Below are positions 12,060 to 23,282 of a DNA stretch of 64,000 nucleotides, one piece after another. How positions within the stretch are numbered: position 1 is the first letter of the stretch; each line of letters starts with the position of its first letter. Both the position numbers and the translations under genes were made by a program. The notes under the pieces are model-generated. The model ran no database searches and was not told the origin of the DNA. It saw only the letters and a program-made list of their open reading frames with translations. Origin of the DNA: Corythucha ciliata (Eukaryota > Arthropoda > Insecta > Hemiptera > Tingidae); the NCBI GenBank assembly GCA_038030265.1, contig CM075938.1, forward strand, positions 41,657,189 to 41,721,188, in the 5' to 3' direction.

Positions 12060-12470
12060 ATTGCCAAATTGATCATTGTGAGGTCCCGTAAAGGTCACCC
12101 ACTCCTATTGAGGCTAAAACATCCGATGAAAAAGTTGATCCTGCGTCAAAAAAAAAAAAAAATAAATCATTCACTAGTTCATATACGTCTAGCGTTGGCT
12201 CTCATGGAGCCCAAACTAAGCGCCGCTGGGTCTTCCGGTCCGATACAAAGTTGTTTAACCTGAGTCGGACGCACATTTTGGCCCAAACGGAATCTCTATA
12301 TCTGCTCTGGTTGCTTAGTTATGTCAACTTTTAATTTTCGAGAGGGTGGTAGGCTTTGTTTGCAGGTGGGCATTGGTGTGGACTTGGTCTTGAAATCATC
12401 CTACAGGTACCTATACAGAACATTCCTGCCAAGTGGCATTGCTTAATGATTATTTGCAAAGTTGGCCTAA
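12060..12470 (-). repeat. Inverted counterpart of 7775-8066 and 9590-9720
   Basis: Reading the minus strand recovers the same order of words as the left side of the hAT interior (GACCAAGTCCACACC, CGTTTGGGCCAAAATGTGCG, GAGAGCCAACGC). It closes the outer inverted structure. From 12470 to 13105 there is no gene, only G-rich tracts at 12831-12840 and 12914-12923. Confidence 0.55.
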
Positions 12471-13416
12471 AATTTGGCCTTTAACTTCCGATACAAGATA
12501 CCTTAATTTCCACGGAGAAGATATAATACAAAATACGTATTTTGAAAATATACTTCTGAAAATACAAAATACATAAGTACGTACTTTGTTCTAAAGTCGA
12601 AGTTAGTTTAGCCATTCGCATTTAGCCTGGTTAAGGGGGGGAGGGAGTTATTCAGCAGTGGTGTATCAGAGGGGGAAATCAATGGAACCATACGGAAAAA
12701 TCACCGATTCTTTCATTTTGAAGCTGGAAAGATGCATCGTAATGACTCAAGTGCTAAAAATTATGGGAAGATTTAATGAATATATACTGTTGAGTTGTCA
12801 GGGGAATAAATAGAAATCACTCCTGGCAGGGGGGGGGGGGCGAATCCATCCATCCCTATGATGTTGGAGGAGTAGGAGTGGGTGAATCACACCGGTGAGG
12901 GGATCCACTCAACCCCCCCCCCTCAATCAAAACAACGGTAACAAACTTAAAAGCCAGGGAGAAACCGTCGGTTAACTACATCAGTGAAGAAGAAACGAAA
13001 ATGTGCTTACGCTCACAAGTCACTACCGCTATCACCGGGCTACCACTCGACCCTTATAAAAGTCGAACCTGGGTGAACATCACGCGCTAGCATATAAACG
13101 CCCCGTGATAGGGGATAATATAAGTTACGTATTTTGTGTTTTAGATGTCCCTTAAAAATGCAAAATACCGGCATTTGGGTGTTTTTACTACAAAATACTT
13201 TCATCGTCGGGCATAAAATGCCAAGTACAACATACAATTGTATTTAAAATACGTATTTTCGATACTTGTATTTCAAATACTGCCCATCTCTGATTTTTGG
13301 TAATGTTTCTGGTAAAAGTTTGATTGTTCCTGCAAGTCACATTTGTTTACTCAAGAAATGGCGCAAAACGAAGTTAAGTTTCGCCCCGGAATTGATTTTT
13401 GTTCATACCCGTCATA

Positions 13417-13874
13417 ATGAGGAAGTTTCATGGGTCAGAAATTATTCATAAATCTATTTTTTAAGGTTTATTTGCGCTAAAATAGAGCATAAATCGTGAT
13501 CCGTTCGTAAAATAACCAAACAGTTAATTAATACGCGATTTTTGAAGATTTAGGTCATTTCAAACACGCCAGCTAGCATGTTTGTGTCATAATATGAGCC
13601 TTTTAAAAAAATTCACCTGTAAAGTTGCTGTCGGAGAGTGGTTTGTTGTGTTTCTTTGCCTTATTTTCTACTAGAGCTCTGCAATAATAAAATAATGGAG
13701 GATAAACAGATGAGCTATTTAGAGGCACGAAAAGGACAGAGAATATTTATTTGTTAATAAATAAAAATATTTCTGAAGGGTTTTAAATTTTTATTTATTT
13801 ATTTATTTACATGGAACGATTGATATGCCTCAGAGAAAAAAAAAATTTGGAAAATGTGAAACTTCCTCACTCAT
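13417..13874 (+). mobile_element. Short element with ATGAGGAAGTTTCA ends, copy A
   Basis: The left end ATGAGGAAGTTTCA and right end TGAAACTTCCTCACTCAT are inverted repeats around about 430 bp of AT-rich non-coding DNA that includes GCCAGCTAGCATG and a TTTA tandem run. A second copy is at 20789-21254. A third, inverted and heavily interrupted, spans 39367-44357. Confidence 0.7.
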
Positions 13875-13945
13875 TTTTAGCATTTAGCTCAAAATTGATA
13901 GATTTTTCGTTTCATTTCAAATTTTCCCATCACTGAAGGAGCCAA

Positions 13946-14376
13946 CAGGGGCCTTATTCTCTAAGACATCGAAACTTTAACATATTGCTTGAAATGCGAG
14001 AGTAGGGGTATTCATTCTCAGAAGTTTAACATATGCTATCGACGTAAACCCTGTTATTTCGTATTTTTTCTGTCCAATTTCTCCGTTTGTATGGGCTACA
14101 CCCATCTGTTCGGAATGTTGCGTATAACAATTGCAAGGTTTAACATTTTTCATGAATACCCCTATTGCTACGAAAGTGGTGTTGCTGTGAGTGATATTGC
14201 TTGTAGCGCGGGAATAGTTACAACATATGAAATTTAGACATAGCACAGTCTATCAAGTGTTGGCGGCCGTAGAAATATCAATAGGTTAGTAAATACCGCA
14301 TAGTGTGTGTTAATCCTAGAAAAGTATGCGTTAATCGAAACTGATATTACTACCGCCATACAGAATAAGCCCCCTG
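13946..14376 (+). mobile_element. MITE with CAGGGGCCTTATTCT / AGAATAAGCCCCCTG ends, carrying a nested MITE
   Basis: Inverted termini bracket 431 bp. The inner 14005-14162 is the GGGGTATTCAT MITE with a TA duplication. The copy in block B is 21326-21756. Similar termini occur at 27776-27918, 34675-34807 and 48725-48855. Confidence 0.65.
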
Positions 14377-14697
14377 ACAATTCAAATTGTGAGTACACCG
14401 TCGGAAAGCTGGGAAAACCGATACATTTTTTAAAGGTTCTGTAGAGTGAATTTTGGTGGTACCGTAATTAGTCTCTTAGGATGGAGTTACCAAACTCAAA
14501 CTATGATCACAGGACTTTTTTTCTTCAACTCCGAGTTAATAACGTTACTCAAGCCTTAACTCTAGGTGGTGAAATCAACCATGAATGGACAAAGTGTGAG
14601 GGTTACATCCGTAGGATGACCCACACAATCAAATAAACGTTCGAGCAAAGAGTGGACAAATCAGTGATCTGAAAAAAGGGTAGGTACAGATCTTGTA

Positions 14698-14937
14698 TTA
14701 TAAATATATTTTGGAAAATAATAACGGTCGGGTGGACTTATCTGAAGGAGCGGACGGGGGCTGCTCTGGGGGTGGTACCATCAGCGGATGCATTCGCAGT
14801 TTTCTGAGAGCACAATAAAAAGGGCTGTTGGGGCTAGTATCCGGAGGGGGGTACCTGTTTTCAATTGTTCCTGGAAGTACGGGGGGTGGGCGTTGGCGCA
14901 TTTCTCTCGCTAGTCTAAGCATGATAAATCTTTTCAA
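14698..14937 (-). other. Proline-rich open frame inside the duplicated block, copy A (uncertain coding)
   Basis: A minus-strand frame of about 79 codons contains REMRQRPPPVLPGTIENR, CALRKLRMHPLMVPPPEQP and ends FSKIYL. The counterpart in block B (22078-22318) differs by one non-synonymous and two synonymous changes among those I compared. A second minus-strand frame with an ATG just inside the block end (from 15526) reads METPVPMPKGKVLPPVRPK. I could not join the pieces in phase through splice sites, and I do not recognise a family. It may be transduplicated host exons or chance. Confidence 0.25.
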
Positions 14938-15539
14938 CTGTTAAACTAAAAAGTAGAAGAATGTAAATAAAGCCATGCGGCATTAACGTAACAATTAGAG
15001 TTTATACGTACAAAATGAATTTAATAAAAGGTTCCAATGTGTTTTGTTTTAACAGTAAACAAATTGATATTAAAATTCTATCCTACCTGTAATCAATAAA
15101 AGTATGACGTGGAGGTTCATGTATGAGTTTGAGTTCCCCCGAGCCGAGAAGGCCGAACTGCACCAAAACTTTGTATTTTGCAAATTAGCATATTATATCA
15201 AAATTGTACGTCTAATTTAAATTTTAATCAAATAGTTTCAGATGATAACTTAATTAACGTGGATTGCGATTTTCAGGAGAATAGAGGAGGCGGTGGCGAA
15301 GGACGGTAAGAATGGGGGGAAATGCCCTTCCTGACCAATAGGAAATTTCAAAGAAAGATAGAACCAATAGGATCACTTAAAATGTTGCATGAGATGGTTG
15401 TACTAGTTATGGGTGGGGGGATCCAAGGGATATCGGAAAGTGTAGGGCTCCGTTCTGGTCTCTCTCTTTTTGGACGGACCGGCGGAAGGACCTTCCCTTT
15501 TGGCATTGGAACTGGTGTTTCCATTTTTTTTCAGTAAGT

Positions 15540-16451
15540 GGGAATTTAAAAAACTTTTGAGATCTCATGCTCTAATTTTCTTTTTTCCTGGTATGATTAG
15601 TAAAGGGACAAATCAAATTTCGATTTTTTGACGCTCGGATTTCAATTCGAAGGAATTTCAAAGACTAAGAAAAACCCTTAGAAAAGGGTAAGGAATTTTG
15701 GTAAAGGGAAAAGGGATAAGCCACAGGTTTTTCTTTAGAAATTAAATTTTGACAAAAAAAAAAAGGGAACGTAGTCTCCGCCGCCTCCGCCGTTTTCATT
15801 CAACTCGCTCAAAGGAGAAGAGCGAAAGCCTAATAAAAATTTAACTGTAAGCTCTCCTTTTTTTCATATATTTGACACACGAATTTGCACAAGCAACCCG
15901 ATACGAACCCTGTTCTATAAAGAAATGATAAATAAAATCGTTCGGGGGGTGAAATAGGGGATGAAATTTAAAAAAAATCGCTTAAATTCACACGTTTAGG
16001 TATTATAAAATACGGCACAAAAATTTAATATAACAAAGTCCTTGGAAAACTACCGACACTTTTCGACATTTTTGAAGAGAGGGGGGTGAAAATAGAGGAA
16101 GAAGTTCGGCTTAATGAAACAAATTATGGTATCAAAATTATTACTTCTGGGACGGCTTAGGGTATCCGTATACGGAATGAAATGCACTCTTTCCGACCAC
16201 CAGCTGCCGGAGCGAAATTTTTCAATCTTTTTGTTATTTTTTAAATCGTTTTATGACGTTTGATTAACTAATCCATGAAAACCACAGGTATAATTATGCA
16301 TAATATGAAGGAAATTGTCTCGCACGTGTGAAGAAAGCCCCCCCCCCCCACTCGGGTGGATGGGTCGGGTTTGAAAAAAGGGGGCCTCTGTCAATCAGCT
16401 GCCTAGGGGCCTCTCGTTCTCTAAATCCGGCCCTGAGCATTGCCTAAAAAC
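15540..16451. other. No gene; contains a shared terminus segment (16095-16222)
   Basis: The segment with TTACTTCTGGGACGGCTTAG, ATGAAATGCACTCTTTCCGA and CAGCTGCCGGAGCGAAA also occurs at about 40835-40935. At 16390-16440 there is a GGGGCCTC ... ATCCGGCCCTG terminus-like piece, and at 16338-16349 a poly-C run. Nothing else is recognised. Confidence 0.45.
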
Positions 16452-17544
16452 CAGCGAGCACAGATAAATAATAGAGGGAGTGTATTAATAGAAAATGTGA
16501 TGCAAGATATGTCTCATTTCCCCCTCTCTTAGAGTCCAATTTAGGGTGTTATAAAATTATTGGTGAGGTTTTCATAACAATTGTTTGACGGATTGTTGAA
16601 GCTTATTTTCTGCAAATGTAATTTTTAGCTGGAAATCAACTGCTAAACGTTAATGTTTCCGGCAAACGCCTATGCACAAGTGATTTTGGGGCGTACGCAG
16701 AGCTTACGTACTATTAGGCAGGTGCAGGTCCGACGATGATTCTCTAAAATTATTTTATTCTTTGCGGGGGTGAATCTCTGCGGGGCTAATGTGGGGGGTT
16801 GGAGGGACATTTTCATTTGAACGGCTTGTCTCGTTAAAAAAACACTACTTCGTTGGCTTAGCTCTTTCGAACCCCGTATTGTGCGATATTTGTCTCTTTC
16901 GGAAATCTATTTTGCGAGTTTGACTCCTTCAAAATAGGAAATCAAGTTTCTGCTTCTATCCAAGGGAGACAGAGAGTGGGCGTCAAACCCATACTTTGTG
17001 AGACGTGCACCCCCTACCCCACGTAGGAAAGGTATAATCGAGTCTTACCTCACCCCTCCTCCCAGAATAATGTCTGGATCCTGCCCTGAGCCTAAGTATT
17101 ATTCGAGATCAGCATTCGGGTAAGATACCCATCCCATGAGTAGTAAGTACGGAAGCTCTCTTCAGAAATTAACTGCATTCCGTACCTAACGGTTTTCCGG
17201 TAGTCGTCTGAGAACAGAATGATTTGCTTTATAATAAGAGGAAAAAGTGCCAACGAGTCTTTCATTTTCAAATATTATTAATTTATTGACAGAACTTCTT
17301 ACTCCTGCTTTTTGAACAAGCGTAATTTTGTGAATTTTTGCCTGATTTTTTGAGCATGAAGCCCGCAGTTTTTATTTTTAATGAAGTTTTTGATTCGGCA
17401 GTTCAAATATCTTTCTCCCACTGCTTGGATCAACCGGTACTTATAAGTGTTTTCACCGATCAGGAAATGGCTTTGTTCCTCGAAAATAATAAAATCAGAG
17501 GATGATTACAGAGATGCTTCTGTAATTTCTTTCCCATAATTTCT

Positions 17545-18240
17545 ACCTTTTTCTTGAAAGAAGCATTTTTTGTCTCCAGCCTCTTAATTTTTTTTTAAGA
17601 TAACGGGTCTTGATATTTTTATCTGAAATTCGTCTTTTCAGATCTTTATTTTCCTGTTCTACATGTTCCAGTCTTCGATTCAGTGTGTTTATTACATCAA
17701 CAACCATGGGCTGGCATTCTGTCGTTCTATATGAGCTAGCTTCTGACATCTGTAAAAAGGAAATTTTGTGAAAAACAAAGTTGATCAAACAAAAGTAATA
17801 ATAATACCTCCTCGAGTTCTTCTCGGTGTTCCGGATTCTCGGTGGAAAAACATTCCCCAGTAAGCAGTGGATATTCTTCCATATGCTGCACCAACGGTAT
17901 CTCTCTTTCCTGAAAAAAGAGTACATAAAGTGTTGCTAAACATCATGATCACTGGGCTATAATTGGATTTCAAGCATGTTTCATGATAAGTACCAAAAGC
18001 AATCATTATTACCTTCATGCCGGAGAAACTTTCTTCTGATTGTTCATGTATCAGAACAGAGTTGGGACTGCTCCATTTTTCAATTTGACTCTGAATGGAG
18101 ATAAAGCAGTTTTCGAAGTGTCTGCTGCACAGAACACTATAGATATGCGTTTCCAGAAAGAGTTTTTTTGTGTAGCCCTCTTCCACTTATACCTCATCTC
18201 CTTGTCTCTGGGAAACCTGTATCAGAATCAAAATTAGTGG
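17545..18240 (-). pseudogene. THAP-domain protein pseudogene (frameshifted)
   Basis: THAP is a C2CH zinc-binding DNA-binding domain found in P-type transposases and in genes derived from them. After an acceptor near 18210 one frame reads FPRDKEMRYKWKRATQKNSF. The continuation YSVLCSRHFENCFI, with the domain's Cys and His residues, is in another frame, so a single-base shift breaks the domain. Two further exon-like pieces follow: 17908-17809 (HMEEYPLLTGECF... ending before GTATTA) and 17752-17545, which encodes a leucine and lysine-rich coiled coil (EHVEQENKDLKRRI). The coiled coil breaks again at a run of nine A near 17591 and resumes in another frame (IKRLETKNASFKKK). The first C-x-C exon was not found. 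Two frameshifts and the missing N-terminus argue for a dead copy. Confidence 0.6.
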
Positions 18241-18450
18241 CCTAAAAAATGAAACGTAATAAATTAATGAAATAAGATAGGTTAATCAATAAACTTCCGG
18301 TAAAAGTATCTGACTGCAGGACCATACAGGGTTTTTTGGTAGTGCTGCAAAAGAATTAGGGTGAACTACACGGAAAACGGAACTAAACGCGACCACTATA
18401 TGGGACGCTTTATCTTGCACCGTTCTAAGGCTCTATTCTTTGTTTTTTGT

Positions 18451-19340
18451 CTAAAAGTACTAGAACCCCTCATTTTTTTCGCTCAAAGTTCTAGGATTCT
18501 GGTGGTATATTTTTGGACGGTTTTCTAGAAATGTCCTCCTCCCACAAAAATTGATTTTCGAACATGCAAGTTCTAAAAAAACTTGCGTATCAAATAAGCT
18601 TTCTAATGACCCCTCAACTTCTTGAAATAGTTGTCTGTAAAACCATAAAACATAGCCTGGATCGTGATTTTTTAAAGGCAAATGTGCATCGAAAGCAAAC
18701 GTTCAAAGAGAGAATTTATGATAAAACTGCTAGGCGGCAAGATTGATTCTACGATTCGATCGGCATGAATCGAATCGACAGTTAAGATAGTTTGCCGCTT
18801 AGTAGTTTTATCACACACTCTTATTTTAAACGTCGGCTTCCAGGGGTGAATGCGAATGACTTTGAGGGGTTAGAACCGCCTGTGAATTATGAAAATTGGA
18901 CCGAGGGTGCGGTCCACTCGCTATTTCGACCGTTCATACCATCATCTACCAAAGCTACTTGTTCCATGGTCTCATCAGATGCATGTCTGGTGCTTGAGCT
19001 GGTGAAACCAGGACTGGGCCGTAACCTCAGTGAAATTTTCATACATGTTTTGCTTTCGGGGTACAATTTCGCTTTAAACATCACAATTTCCTGTACATGT
19101 GGACATGGAAGGACATTATCCTGGCTATGTTTTAGGGCGTTGTAGACAACTAATTCAAAAAGTTAAGGGGTCATTAGAAAATTTATTTGATACGCAAGTT
19201 TTTTTTGATAACTTGCAGAATCTAAAATAAATTCCGTTAGGAGGGGGAAATTTTTAAAAATACATAGGTCCTAAAAAATACCACTTGAAACCTTGAATTA
19301 TATGAGCAAAGAAAAAGAGGGTTTCTAGGACTTTTAGACA
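18451..19340. repeat. Foldback element with a smaller palindrome at its centre
   Basis: The left arm (GTCTAAAAGTACTAGAACCC ... AAGTTCTAAAAAAACTTGCG ... CATAGCC, 18451-18665) is answered by an inverted right arm (19118-19340, ending TTCTAGGACTTTTAGAC). Inside, 18719-18813 is a second inverted repeat (GATAAAACTGCTAGGCGGCA against TTGCCGCTTAGTAGTTTTATC parts). The frames in this interval follow the repeat and are not accepted as genes. Confidence 0.55.
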
Positions 19341-19345
19341 AATAA

Positions 19346-20326
19346 GTAAGAAGTCCAATGTGAGAGATGATTTTTTTGGCTTTCAAAATGTATGACCAAT
19401 TTCAAAATTATTTGGAGTAACAGCTGTGAAACCATGAGTTTCTGCCAACAAATCAAGACTTCAACGGAAACCACACAAAAAATCATGTCTCCTACTGACT
19501 GGTGCAAGATATATTGTCCGGGAAGGTCGCGTTCAATTCCATTTTTCATGCAGTTTCATCCTACTTTTTTTGTAACACGTCCAACGGACTTATTCGGTAG
19601 GGGTAGGATGGTATAGGTATATAGGTATCTTAGGTAGGTATTTAACTATCAACTATTTAAGAATTTAATAACAATGCACCATGTACATAACTACCGTTAA
19701 TTAATAATCACCTATGAAAGCTGAGACCATCTTCTCTATCCTCGCTGCGTTTCGTGCAAAGTTTGGCCGCGCAGCCAGGCATAATGTAGGTAACATACTG
19801 ATTCAACACCTTCTCAGAGCACGAGCACTATCACTTAAGGATGTCATAAATTAACAAATAATAAAATTTAAATCCCTTTACCTATTCTCGTTCACGAAAA
19901 ATAAAGCATCTAGTGCAAACCACAGAACTGGTATGAAAACAACTGCTTTTTTATAGTTAATAGTTTCTTATTTTAACTTCAATGCTTCGTTTTTAATGAG
20001 TGTTTCCAATAGTTTTTCTCACCCCATGATTTGGACACTAGTAGAAAGGGAAGCGTGCCGTTTTTTTTTGTTTACGCTCCCTCTATTATTTATCTGTGCT
20101 CGTTGCTAAAAACTGACCAAATGAAAATTGGAACGCATTGTCAAATATTTAGCCATATTTGAAACAACAATGTATGGCTCCTCCTTCAGCAATGCTTATA
20201 CAGACATTGTCGACTCGGGACTTAATTGAAAACTTGATATTGTCTTAATTTAACATGTTAGGCCCGTTCCATTGTTTTGTTAGTGCTATACACTTTTCAA
20301 GAAAATCATTGGATTCATTAAGGTCC
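19346..20326. other. No gene recognised
   Basis: AT-rich DNA with short TAGGTA-type simple repeats at 19596-19645. It includes the right copy of the 29-bp inverted repeat (20077-20105). No supported coding region. Confidence 0.4.
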
Positions 20327-20565
20327 AACCACAACAAAGATCCAACCCAGCAAAGGTCTACAAGCCACAGCAAACCTCCAAACCCCAGCAAAGTTCCAAA
20401 CCACAGCCAAGGACCAAGCCATGAAAAGCTCTAACCTCAGTGAATCTCAAAACCACAACATAGCTTCAATGACAGGAAAGTTAATTGCACAAAACGCTGT
20501 AACCAAAGCGCCAGCCACAGTAATGCTATAACCACGAAGATGGCCCAACCACAGCAGAGCTTCAA
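20327..20565 (+). repeat. Degenerate ~18-bp minisatellite (AACCACAGCAAAGTTCC type)
   Basis: About a dozen diverged units of the form CCAACCACAGCAAAGGTC follow one another, each 17-20 bp long, including CAAACCCCAGCAAAGTTC and CAACCACAGCAGAGCTTC. The minus-strand frame over it (20437-20787) reads as low-complexity LALWLQRF-type repeats and is a by-product of the array. Confidence 0.6.
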
Positions 20566-20775
20566 CCATTGTAAAGTGATCCGGTCCCCCCCTTTCTGGG
20601 TTTCCAAAATCCGGGCCCCCAAGAAAGGCCAGGCCCATGGGTAACGGAACCAGTATACCCTCTGCCGCTTCACAGGGCTGTGAGTGGCAGAGGCTTCGGT
20701 AGGTGTCTCCTCGAGCTGACCACCTACCTTGTCTGACAATGAGAAAGGATTTTCACAACTGTACGTGGTTTGCTT

Positions 20776-22918
20776 CATACCCGTCATAATGAGGAAGTTT
20801 CATGGGTCAGAAATATTTCATAAATCTATTTTTTAAGGTTTATTTGCGCTAAAATAGAGCATAAATCGTGATCCGTTCGTAAAATAACCAAACAGTTAAT
20901 TAATACGCGATTTTTGAAGATTTAGGTCATTTCAAACACGCCAGCTAGCATGTTTGTGTCATAATATGAGCCTTTTGAAAAAAATTCACCTGTAAAGTTG
21001 CTGTCGGAGAGTGGTTTGTTGTGTTTCTTTGCCTTATTTTCTACTAGAGCTCTGCAATAATAAAATAATGGAGGATAAACAGATGAGCTATTTAGAGGCA
21101 CGAAAAGGACAGAGAATATTTATTTGTTAATAAATAAAAATATTTCTGAAGGGTTTTAAATTTTTATTTATTTATTTATTTATTTATTTACATGGAACGA
21201 TTGATATGCCTCAGAGAAAAAAAAATTTTGGAAAATGTGAAACTCCTCACTCATTTTTAGCATTTAGCTCAAAATTGATAGATTTTTCGTTTCATTTCAA
21301 ATTTTCCCATCACTGAAGGAGCCAACAGGGGCCTTATTCTCTAAGACATCGAAACTTTAACATATTGCTTGAAATGCGAGAGTAGGGGTATTCATTCTCA
21401 GAAGTTTAACATATGCTATCGACGTAAACCCTGTTATTTCGTATTTTTTCTGTCCAATTTCTCCGTTTGTATGGGCTACACCCATCTGTTCGGAATTTAG
21501 CATATAACAATTGCAAGGTTTAACATTTTTCATGAATACCCCTATTGCTACGAAAGTGGTGTTGCTGTGAGTGATACTGCTTGTAGCGCGGGAATAGTTA
21601 CAACATATGAAATTTAGACATAGCACAGTCTATCAAGTGATGGCGGCCGTAGAAATACCAATAGGTTAGTGAATACCGCACAGTGTGTGTTAATCCTAGA
21701 AAAGTATGCGTTAATCGAAACTGATATTACTACCGCCATACAGAATAAGCCCCCTGACAATTCAAATTGTGAGTACACCGTCGGAAAGCTGGGAAAACCG
21801 ATACATTTTTTAAAGGTTCTGTAGAGTGAATTTTGGTGGTACCGTAATTAGTCTCTTAGGATGGAGTTACCAAACTCAAACTATGATCACAGGACTTTTT
21901 TTCTTCAACTCCGAGTTAATAACGTTACTCAAGCCTTAACTCTCGGTGGTGAAATCAACCATGAATGGACAAAGTGTGAGGGTTACATCCGTAGGATGAC
22001 CAACACAATCAAATAAACGTTCGAGCAAAGAGTGGACAAATCAGTGATCTGAAAAAAGAGTAGGTATAGATCTTGTATTATAAATATATTTTGGAAAATA
22101 ATAGCGGTCGGGTGGACTTATCAGAAGGAGCGGACGGGGGCTGCTCTGGGGGTGGTACCATCAGCGGATGCATTCGCAGTTTTCTGAGAGCACAATAAAA
22201 AGGGCTGTTGGAGCTAGTATCCGGAGGGGGGTACCTGTTTTCAATTGTTCCTGGAAGTACGGGGGGTGGGCGTTGGCGCATTTCTCTCGCTAGTCTAAGC
22301 ATGATAAATCTTTTCATCTGTAAACTAAACAGTAGAATAATGTAAATAAAGCCATGCGGGATTAACGTAACAATTAGAGTATATACGTACAAAATGAATT
22401 TAATAAAAGGTGCCAATGTGTTTTGTTTTAACAGTAAACAAATTGATATTAAAATTCTATCCTACCTGTAATCAATAAAAGTATGACGTGGAGGTTCATG
22501 TATGAGTTTGAGTTCCCCCGAGCCGAGAAGGCCGAACTGCACCAAAACTTTGTATTTTGCAAATTAGCATATTATATCAAAATTGTACGTCTAATTTAAA
22601 TTTTAATCAAATAGTTTCAGATGATAACTTAACTAACGTGGATTGCGATTTTCAGGAGAATAGAGGAAGCGGTGGCGAAGGACGGTAAGAATGGGGGGAA
22701 ATGCCCTTCCTGACCAATAGGAAATTTCAAAGAAAGATAGAACCAATAGGATCACTTAAAATGTTGCATGAGATTGTTGTACTAGTCATGGGTGGGGGGA
22801 TCCAAGGGATATCGGAAAGTGTAGGGCTCCGTTCTGGTCTCTCTCTTTTTGGACGGACCGGCGGAAGGACCTTCCCTTTTGGCATTGGAACTGGTGTTTC
22901 CATTTTTTTTCAGTAAGT
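20776..22918. repeat. 2.1-kb duplicated block, copy B
   Basis: Colinear copy of 13401-15539 with the same internal elements: ATGAGGAAGTTTCA element 20789-21254, CAGGGGCCTTATTCT MITE 21326-21756, nested GGGGTATTCAT MITE 21385-21542, and proline-rich minus-strand frame 22078-22318. It diverges from copy A directly after CAGTAAGT. Confidence 0.85.
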
Positions 22919-23282
22919 TTATTTATTAGTGCATTTCATTCAAAAAATGCACTATTGGTCTCGCCCTGATGGTCGCACATATGGGTTGTGATACTTTTTC
23001 GTTTTGTTATTGTTATTGTTCCAATTTTTTTTTAATTTCACGCCGGATTTGACTACATCGATGAATAATAAACCCACAGTCGAAATAATAAGGCATTGTT
23101 CGATAATTCGCAGCGTTTTTAAATACGTTTTTTTGCCATTTTATTTTATTTTTTTGAGCACTCTTTAATAAAAAAAAATTCTTCAACTTATCCTTACATT
23201 GCATTAGTCGTGATATTCACTTAACTTTCGCCTGTTTATGAAGTGTCTTCATCAAGACAACAATTCTGAGCCCAGCCATCCA
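22919..23282. other. Repeat scraps, no gene
   Basis: AATGCACTATTGGTCTCG with TGATGGT and ATGGGTT nearby is shared with 39795-39840 inside the hAT-type element. CATCGATGAATAATAAACCC is shared with 5180-5200. Both mark this stretch as transposon debris. Confidence 0.45.

Larger units (their letters stand above)
7544..13292. mobile_element. hAT-type DNA transposon insertion, 5.7 kb, with perfect 8-bp target duplication
   Basis: The left end is CAGAGATGGGCAAAATACT (from 7544). The right end, in reverse complement, is CAGAGATGGGCAGTATTTG (ending 13292). The 8 bp on each side are identical, ATTTTTGG at 7536-7543 and ATTTTTGG at 13293-13300. This is the diagnostic duplication length of the hAT superfamily. 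Subterminal GTATTTTAAATAC-like words lie near both ends (7690-7745, 12505-12600, 13105-13285). The interior holds two foldback elements, MITEs and inverted repeats, and no transposase frame, so the element is non-autonomous or gutted by nesting. Confidence 0.85.
13401..15539. repeat. 2.1-kb duplicated block, copy A
   Basis: Nearly identical to 20776-22918, from TTCATACCCGTCATAATGAG to TTTTTTTTCAGTAAGT, with scattered substitutions and 1-bp indels. It contains an ATGAGGAAGTTTCA element (13417-13874), a CAGGGGCCTTATTCT MITE (13946-14376) with a GGGGTATTCAT MITE inside (14005-14162), a GGTGGATTTCACCACC relative, and a block with proline-rich minus-strand frames (14698-15537). The outer flanks of the two copies differ, so the block moved or was duplicated as a unit. 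Confidence 0.85.
16452..20105. mobile_element. Possible THAP-type transposon remnant bounded by a 29-bp inverted repeat
   Basis: The sequence CAGCGAGCACAGATAAATAA (from 16452) continuing to GAGGGAG at 16480 is repeated inverted at 20077-20105 with one mismatch. Between them lie a THAP-domain pseudogene and a foldback (18451-19340). P-type transposases carry N-terminal THAP domains, so this may be one decayed element. The repeat could instead belong to an unrelated small repeat. Confidence 0.3.

Noticed and set aside
20437..20787. 116-codon minus-strand frame with hydrophobic segments
   Set aside because: The hydrophobic part is the translated minisatellite; no homology was recognised for the rest.
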